From Actinomycetes bacterium (GTDB lineage: Bacteria > Actinomycetota > Acidimicrobiia > Acidimicrobiales > Acidimicrobiaceae): a stretch of DNA of 16,169 nt. The stretch covers positions 1-16,169 of the forward strand of contig JAJYVK010000003.1 in assembly GCA_021792075.1 (NCBI GenBank), in the 5' to 3' direction. The position numbers and the translations under genes are program-made. The notes under the pieces are model-generated. The model was not told the DNA's origin. It did no database searches and saw only the letters and a list, made by a program, of their open reading frames with translations. This document shows positions 11,422 to 16,169 of this stretch, piece after piece. Every line of letters begins with the position of its first letter. Position 1 is the stretch's first letter.

Positions 11422-13419
11422 TCAGACGACCTTGCTCCTGTTGGCAAGGAAATCAACTAGAACAAATTTGCCCAAATTGTCTGGATCTGTGTAAAAGACC
11501 CTCCCCTTATTAATCGACGCAAACCTTTCCATGAACTTTTTCAGCTCCCTGGTGGCGTCAAGAACAAAGGTGTTGATCCGTATATCCTCCCTAGTACAGC
11601 GCATCACCTCTTTCAGGGTTGCCTCAATCGTCTCGGGGCTGGAGGGATAGCTGAAAAATACGTCTCCATGAGGCTGTATATGCGCGGTCGGCTCGCCGTC
11701 TGTGATCATGATGATCTGCTTGTGACCCTCTTGTGAACGAAGGATCTCGCGCGCCATGAGCAGCGCGTGCTCCATGTTGGTTCCATAGACGTAGTCCCAC
11801 GAGACTTCAGGCAGCTCCCTGGGTTCGATCCGTCTGGCCACCTCGGAGAAGCCCACTATTGAAAGAAAGTCCTTTGGATACTTGCTAGCAATAAGCGCGT
11901 GCAGAGCCATGGCCACCTTCTTAGCGGTCAGGAAGTTGTCCCGCAAAGGCATGGAAAGAGAGAGATCAAGCAGGAGAACTGTCGAAGCGCGGGCCAGCCT
12001 CTCAGTCTTCTCTATTTCAAAGTCGTCGGGTATGACCTTTATTGGAACCTGTGCGCCCGATCTCAACAAGGCATTGCGGATAGTCCTGTTAATGCTTAGA
12101 TTGAAAGGATCACCGAACTCGTACCGCTTGGTGTCATACTCCAGATCGTGGCCGACCCCGCTCTTGGTCAAAGCATGATCCCCAAGCCTGGCCTCCTCCC
12201 CTTTCGAGAAGAGTTCGGAGAGCGCAGACTCGCCAATTCGTCTCATCCCTTTCGGAGTCAGCGTGAGCTTGGAATCCTCTGTAGCTATCAGACCCTCCTT
12301 CTCCAGTGCGGCAGCGACCTCTGCCAACCGTTCAAGCGCCTCTCGGGCACCCTTGCCTAGAGTCTTCTCCAACTGCTCCAGATCGACCTCGGCCAGATCT
12401 GCTGGGGAGGAGACTTGGCGCAGAAATGCCTCAAGGTCGGAAAGCTCGCCAAGCTCCGAGAAGACCTCCGGTGCCTCCCCCAGGCCCATCGGCTGATCGC
12501 CGTAGAAACCATACCTTGGACTCCCTGGACCCATGAAAGGTGCGAGATTCTCGCCTAGCTGGCTGATCTGCCATCCGAGATCCATATCGCCTAAAAGAGT
12601 CTGAGCCAGATCCATCAGCTCTCTCCTCTGCTCAGGCGACAGAGAATTGAACATCGCTGATGTAGCTCTCATCTGAGCCGTCAGAAAGTCGAGAAGCTCC
12701 TCGACTGATCCGATCCCAGGCGGGAAATTGTCCCCCCACTTCTCCATGAATGCACTGAACTCGGCACCAGTGTCTTTGCCCTCCCGGTAGTTGGACAACA
12801 GGCTGTTGAGATCGGCCAACATCTCGCGAGTCCGGGCCAGGCTCTCGTCGCCCTGCGACTGTAGTCCTTGCTTCATCGAGTGGAAAAAACTATCGAGAAG
12901 TTGCTGAGACACGCTTTCAAGCAGCTCCTCGAAAGCCTGTGCCGCCTCGGGAGAGACGAAATCGTAGTTTCTAAGGGCTTGGATCCGAGAGGCTGGATCT
13001 CCTCCCATTGTCGCCAGCTCCAGCCCTTTGGAGGAGAGCTCATCTTTTGCACTCTGAGACGCCGAGTCGCCTTTGTCGGCCAGCTCGCTGAGCCTATAGT
13101 CGATCGCCTCCTGTTCCTGTTGGACTATGGTCTCCAGCGCATCCGAGATCTCCTGAAGAATCCCGCTCGGATCATGTTGGGACAGAATCTCCCTTCGCCT
13201 CTGGGCCAAACGCTCAACCATGTCTTTTAGCCCAGCAGTCCGGTTGCCACGTCGATCGCGAAAGCCATCGCTCATGAGCTTCTTGAGGGCCGCAGAAACG
13301 TCTCCGTGATAGAGCAGCGAGTCACGAATCTCGTCAAAAAGCTCGTCGGCATCTATCGCGAGTGCGTTCTGGGTGCCATCCCAGCGTGTGTATATAAAGT
13401 TGCGTGGCTCATAACTCAT
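11422..13419 (-). CDS. VWA (MIDAS) domain protein paired with a MoxR-like ATPase
   Basis: This 665-residue soluble protein has a long acidic, helical N-terminal and middle part (about 1-370), a winged-helix-like segment EGLIATEDSKLTLTPKGMRRIGESAL (about 376-401), and a C-terminal von Willebrand A domain. The MIDAS residues are complete: DLSLS at 485-489, the Thr of YGTNMEHAL near 547, and TDGEPT at 573-578. There is no signal peptide or membrane segment, so it acts in the cytosol. It starts five bases after the upstream AAA+ ATPase gene. AAA+/VWA pairs of this kind resemble Mg-chelatase BchI/BchD and MoxR systems, which use ATP to insert metals or remodel target complexes. The target cannot be read from this window, since no chelatase or oxidase genes are nearby. 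Confidence 0.85.
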   Translation of the reverse strand: MSYEPRNFIYTRWDGTQNALAIDADELFDEIRDSLLYHGDVSAALKKLMSDGFRDRRGNRTAGLKDMVERLAQRRREILSQHDPSGILQEISDALETIVQQEQEAIDYRLSELADKGDSASQSAKDELSSKGLELATMGGDPASRIQALRNYDFVSPEAAQAFEELLESVSQQLLDSFFHSMKQGLQSQGDESLARTREMLADLNSLLSNYREGKDTGAEFSAFMEKWGDNFPPGIGSVEELLDFLTAQMRATSAMFNSLSPEQRRELMDLAQTLLGDMDLGWQISQLGENLAPFMGPGSPRYGFYGDQPMGLGEAPEVFSELGELSDLEAFLRQVSSPADLAEVDLEQLEKTLGKGAREALERLAEVAAALEKEGLIATEDSKLTLTPKGMRRIGESALSELFSKGEEARLGDHALTKSGVGHDLEYDTKRYEFGDPFNLSINRTIRNALLRSGAQVPIKVIPDDFEIEKTERLARASTVLLLDLSLSMPLRDNFLTAKKVAMALHALIASKYPKDFLSIVGFSEVARRIEPRELPEVSWDYVYGTNMEHALLMAREILRSQEGHKQIIMITDGEPTAHIQPHGDVFFSYPSSPETIEATLKEVMRCTREDIRINTFVLDATRELKKFMERFASINKGRVFYTDPDNLGKFVLVDFLANRSKVV

Positions 13420-13424
13420 CGATC

Positions 13425-14822
13425 TCAGCCCTTGGTGAAGTAGCCTATCTTTCCTGACTGCTCTCTTTTGTTAAGCTTTTTGGAACAGTGCAGGCCTTCA
13501 AGTATCAGTTCAACCGATGAAGCGACCGCTCCGGGGGAGCTGTCATCCAGCTTCCTGACCGCTTCCGCCAAACCGGGAATTCTCTCCACGAGGGCGGCGT
13601 AATCCTGCGAAGCCACAGCGGGACCGAGTTCCACAACTTGCTGCGAGTCGAAATACCCGATTAGATCACGAAGCTCGTCGACATTGAATCTTTGGCGAAA
13701 AACATTCAGTACGGCCGTGGAGATTAGCCGCGGAATCAGCTCCTTTTCAGCGTCAGGCTCGAAAGCATCGATCTCGATCTTGCCAGCCATGGATGAGGCA
13801 AGAGCCCAAAGATCCGAGATGCGCGGCACAGTCTGCTGCTCGCCTGCGATCAGCGATCGCCTAGTCGCCGACGAGACCATAGTCTCGTAGTTCGAAACAC
13901 TCATTCTGACGGAAACGCCGGAGCGCTGATTTATAGATGGGCTCCGTCTCGCTTGCTGGGATATCTCCGCTACCAACTCCGACATGAACTCGGGAATGTA
14001 GGAGTCGCCACTAAGCGCCAAACCAGAACTCTCCTGGTGCATGATCTCGATCTCTATCTGCGGATTCCTTGGATAGTGTGTGCGCAGCTGGGTCCCAAAG
14101 CGGTCCTTCAAGGGCGTGATGAGACGGCCACGGTTGGTGTAGTCCTCGGGATTGGCAGTGGCTAGAAACATCAGATCGAGATCCAACCTGATCTTGTAGC
14201 CCCTGATCTGGACGTCCCGCTCCTCCAAAAGGTTGAGCAGGCCGACCTGGATTCTCTCCGCTAGATCAGGAAGTTCATTGATTGCGAAGATGCCGCGATT
14301 TGTGCGAGGCACAAGCCCGTAGTGGAGGGTGAACTCGTCGGAAAGATACCGGCCTTCAGCAACCTTGATGGGGTCGACTTCACCGATCAGGTCGGCCATG
14401 GAGGTGTCGGGTGTCGCCAGCTTTTCGGAGTACCTCTGCGAGCGGTGAAGCCAATCTATAGGAGTCTTGTCACCAAGTTCGGCCAACCTCTCCCTGGCAT
14501 ATCGAGATGTCGGGTTCAACGGATCGTCGTTCAGCTCAGAGCCAGCTACGATCGGGATCCACTCGTCCAGCAGCGATACGAGGCTGCGAATGATCCGTGT
14601 CTTGGCCTGTCCTCTCTCGCCGAGGAGAATAACGTCGTGGCCAGAGATCAGTGCAATCTCGAGCGCAGGAAGAACGGTGTTCTCATATCCGCTCACCCCT
14701 TCGATAAGCGGAGTTCCGCTCTTGATGCGCATGATGGCATTATCTCTGATCTCCTTCTTCACCGGCTTCGAGGCGTATCCGCTCTCTCTCAGCTCTGCTA
14801 GAGTCTTCGCTTTCTTGTCCAT
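13425..14822 (-). CDS. MoxR / Mg-chelatase-like AAA+ ATPase
   Basis: The 465-residue product has a Walker A loop GERGQAKT (68-75), in which Ala replaces the usual Gly before Lys, a Walker B-like segment GIFAINELPDL (177-187) with Asn in place of the usual Asp before the Glu, sensor 1 FLATANPEDYTNRGR (about 219-233), and an arginine-finger candidate in LITPLKDRFG. A conserved VAGSELNDDPLNPTSRYAR block follows the P-loop helix. These features place it with MoxR/Mg-chelatase AAA+ proteins often annotated as magnesium chelatase. It is the first gene of a two-gene operon with the VWA protein and presumably forms a hexamer that drives it. I recall the RGQAKTR P-loop as normal in this subfamily, so ATP binding is likely; the Asn in Walker B merits a check. 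Confidence 0.85.
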   Translation of the reverse strand: MDKKAKTLAELRESGYASKPVKKEIRDNAIMRIKSGTPLIEGVSGYENTVLPALEIALISGHDVILLGERGQAKTRIIRSLVSLLDEWIPIVAGSELNDDPLNPTSRYARERLAELGDKTPIDWLHRSQRYSEKLATPDTSMADLIGEVDPIKVAEGRYLSDEFTLHYGLVPRTNRGIFAINELPDLAERIQVGLLNLLEERDVQIRGYKIRLDLDLMFLATANPEDYTNRGRLITPLKDRFGTQLRTHYPRNPQIEIEIMHQESSGLALSGDSYIPEFMSELVAEISQQARRSPSINQRSGVSVRMSVSNYETMVSSATRRSLIAGEQQTVPRISDLWALASSMAGKIEIDAFEPDAEKELIPRLISTAVLNVFRQRFNVDELRDLIGYFDSQQVVELGPAVASQDYAALVERIPGLAEAVRKLDDSSPGAVASSVELILEGLHCSKKLNKREQSGKIGYFTKG

Positions 14823-15013
14823 AGACTCATCTTACGCCGCTTGAAGGGCAATCAAAGGTTGCTCGCGAGTCTCGCCCGACCCTGCAATGCAAACCTCGAG
14901 GTGACTGCCTGGTCAAGGAGGAGAAATCTTTACTGCGCAACTCGTGGAAACGATTTAACCTCTCCCCTGAAGCCAACCGGTCTTGCAAAGAGTGAATCTT
15001 GCGACGACGCGTT

Positions 15014-15030
15014 TATGATCACATGAGATG
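15014..15030 (+). promoter_or_regulatory. -10 element for a probably leaderless transcript
   Basis: TATGAT (15014-15019) ends eight bases before the ATG at 15028, so transcription would start at or within two bases of the start codon. No Shine-Dalgarno sequence precedes this ATG. The -35 region is not recognisable. Leaderless genes are common in Actinobacteria. Confidence 0.4.
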
Positions 15031-15399
15031 GACGAAGAAATTGGAACCCAGCAGTGGATCGCAAAGAGCAACGAAATCCTGTCCAAGCTGCATCTGGATT
15101 CCCCTATTCCAGGTGAAGATCTCACAGTCGTAATTGAAATCAGGTCAGACCATGGAGTCACTTCGTTTTCCCTCAGAGTCGGCAAAGATAGTCCGCGGCT
15201 CGGACCGGTGGGCGACTTCAAAGACAACCCCACGCTGATACTCGACCAAAAGACCGCGGTTCAGCTCCACGAAGGGAGCAAATCCGTTGCTGAGGCGATC
15301 TCAGAGGGAGGTGTCAAGATCAAAGGCAAGGTTGAAAGTCTTGTAGACACTGGAGATAGGCTGGCGGGATTTGCCAAGGCGCTAGCAGCAATACTCTGA
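15028..15399 (+). CDS. SCP2 sterol-carrier-like domain protein
   Basis: This 123-residue soluble protein fits the SCP2 fold in pattern: an amphipathic N-terminal helix, a strand-rich centre LTVVIEIRSDHGVTSFSLRVGKDSPRLG, then NPTLILDQKTAVQLHEGSKSVAEAISEGGVKIKGKVESLVDTGDRLAGFAKAL, which matches the SCP2 rhythm of a short strand, a helix with a small-residue turn, a strand G-V-K-I-K-G and a terminal helix. SCP2 domains bind lipids or other hydrophobic ligands in a tunnel; the ligand is unknown. The start is probably leaderless. It diverges from the AAA+/VWA operon and converges on malate dehydrogenase. The family call rests on pattern only. Confidence 0.68.
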   Translation: MDEEIGTQQWIAKSNEILSKLHLDSPIPGEDLTVVIEIRSDHGVTSFSLRVGKDSPRLGPVGDFKDNPTLILDQKTAVQLHEGSKSVAEAISEGGVKIKGKVESLVDTGDRLAGFAKALAAIL

Positions 15400-15433
15400 G
15401 GACCAAAAACCAAGGCAGACCAAGGCAATGCCA

Positions 15434-15478
15434 AGGGTCGCTGAGCACTCAAGTCAGACTTGAGGCCCTAGCGACCCT
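15434..15478. terminator. nested bidirectional hairpin between SCP2-like gene and mdh
   Basis: AGGGTCGCT (15434-15442) pairs with AGCGACCCT (15470-15478), and inside it CTCAAGT-CAG-ACTTGAG forms a second stem. It lies midway between two convergent genes and could terminate both transcripts. There is no clear T-tract. Three CCAAGG copies about ten bases apart precede it. Confidence 0.55.
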
Positions 15479-15517
15479 CCCCCCGGGCATCCAAAGCGAA
15501 TCTCTAACCGAAAAGTG

Positions 15518-16169
15518 TTACTTTCCGAGTAGTGACTCGACCTCAGAACGTTCGGCAACTAGCTCTGCAACTGTGGCCTTTATCTTCTCGTTGGCAAAGT
15601 CGTCATGGCGAATCCCCTCGACCACACTCCATGAATCTCCGGTTGAGACGATCGGAAATCCGAATTGAAGGCCTTCAGGGACTCCATACTCCCCATTGGA
15701 AACCACTGCAAGGGAGACCCAGTCGCCCTTTGGAGTTGGGTTCAAGACACTTCTAACCGAGTCGATCGCAGCATTTGCAGCCGACGCCGCAGAAGAAGCC
15801 CCCCTGGCATCGATGATGGCTGCACCACGCTTCTGGACTGTACTGATGAACTCACCCTCAAGCCAGGAGTGATCGGAGATCACCTCGGGCACTGGGACTC
15901 CGTAGATCCGCGCATTGGCAAAATCAGGAAACTGCGTGGAGGAATGATTACCCCAAATCACCATGTTTGTGACGTCATCCACGGTTGCTCCAGCCTTCTT
16001 TGCTAGCTGGGTCTTCGCCCTGTTCTGATCGAGCCTCATCATGGAGAAGAAGCGCTCCGGAGGAATGTCAGGTGCGTTGGATCTCGCTATCAGACAGTTC
16101 GTGTTACACGGATTTCCCACGACGAGCACCCTGATGTCCGAGGCAGCGTTTTCCTGAATCGCCCGCCCC
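15518..16169 (-). CDS. mdh: malate dehydrogenase, 5' end beyond the window
   Basis: The visible 217 or so residues are the central and C-terminal parts of an NAD-type malate dehydrogenase, the TCA-cycle enzyme interconverting malate and oxaloacetate. Reading runs open to the window edge ([28 protein letters not shown]), so the GTG at 16129 is an internal Val and the true start lies outside. Key residues are present: VVGNPCNTN of the nucleotide-binding fold, [12 protein letters not shown] with the catalytic Asp and neighbouring Arg, and [14 protein letters not shown] with the catalytic His. The GNHSSTQ motif and [11 protein letters not shown] segment fit the cytosolic-type MDH group also found in many Actinobacteria. 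The C-terminus looks complete. Confidence 0.95.
   Translation of the reverse strand, partial: GRAIQENAASDIRVLVVGNPCNTNCLIARSNAPDIPPERFFSMMRLDQNRAKTQLAKKAGATVDDVTNMVIWGNHSSTQFPDFANARIYGVPVPEVISDHSWLEGEFISTVQKRGAAIIDARGASSAASAANAAIDSVRSVLNPTPKGDWVSLAVVSNGEYGVPEGLQFGFPIVSTGDSWSVVEGIRHDDFANEKIKATVAELVAERSEVESLLGK

Noticed and set aside
15405..15440. Three CCAAGG copies about ten bases apart, possible short tandem repeat
   Set aside because: The units are too short and too few to be called a repeat array, and there is no spacer structure as in CRISPR.

Overview
The window looks like a chromosomal core segment of an actinobacterium of moderate G+C content. The pointers are two WhiB-family iron-sulfur regulators, a YlbL-type PDZ/Lon-like membrane protein, a DUF2342 (Zincin_2) protein, an HtrA-like protein with the actinobacterial WSHPSE cytosolic motif, and frequent GTG/TTG starts. 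An Acidimicrobiia-like lineage would fit the low G+C, but that is inference. I see no prophage, insertion sequence, CRISPR array, tRNA or complete rRNA gene.

Positions 1-5874 hold a dense envelope and protein-quality cluster. A YlbL-like PDZ/Lon protein (minus) diverges from a HEAT-repeat protein (plus). The HEAT gene ends tail-to-tail, with overlapping stops, against a minus-strand operon that reads moaE, then a 63-residue single-pass membrane protein, then a divergent MreB-like actin homologue. The MreB-like gene appears to begin at a CTG codon inside the end of the membrane-protein gene. Its first 39 residues, which carry the phosphate-1 loop, are missed if only ATG/GTG/TTG starts are allowed. 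moaE diverges from a plus-strand pair: an HtrA-like PDZ protein that has lost its catalytic His and Ser, and a DUF2342 protein without an HExxH motif. Three members of this cluster therefore look like pseudoenzymes.

Positions 5990-7623 carry a PIG-V/Gpi18-like membrane glycosyltransferase and a small unrecognised protein, both on the minus strand. Positions 7624-7994 are noncoding and contain a short stretch resembling the 3' end of 23S rRNA. Positions 7995-9400 hold a glutamate formiminotransferase between two WhiB genes. Positions 9401-9809 are noncoding with hairpins, followed by an AmtB ammonium transporter on the minus strand whose Shine-Dalgarno sequence lies in a perfect 10-bp stem.

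Positions 11422-14822 hold a two-gene minus-strand operon: a MoxR/Mg-chelatase-like AAA+ ATPase followed by a large VWA (MIDAS) protein. This is the usual pairing for a chaperone-like or metal-insertion machine of unknown target. A small SCP2-like protein (plus) then converges on a malate dehydrogenase (minus) cut by the right window edge; a nested hairpin lies between them.

The most notable signals are the CTG-started, active-site-degenerate MreB-like protein coupled to a small membrane protein and moaE, the pseudo-HtrA/DUF2342 pair, and the RNA hairpins around the start sites of amtB and both whiB genes. All calls come from reading the sequence; no database search was run.
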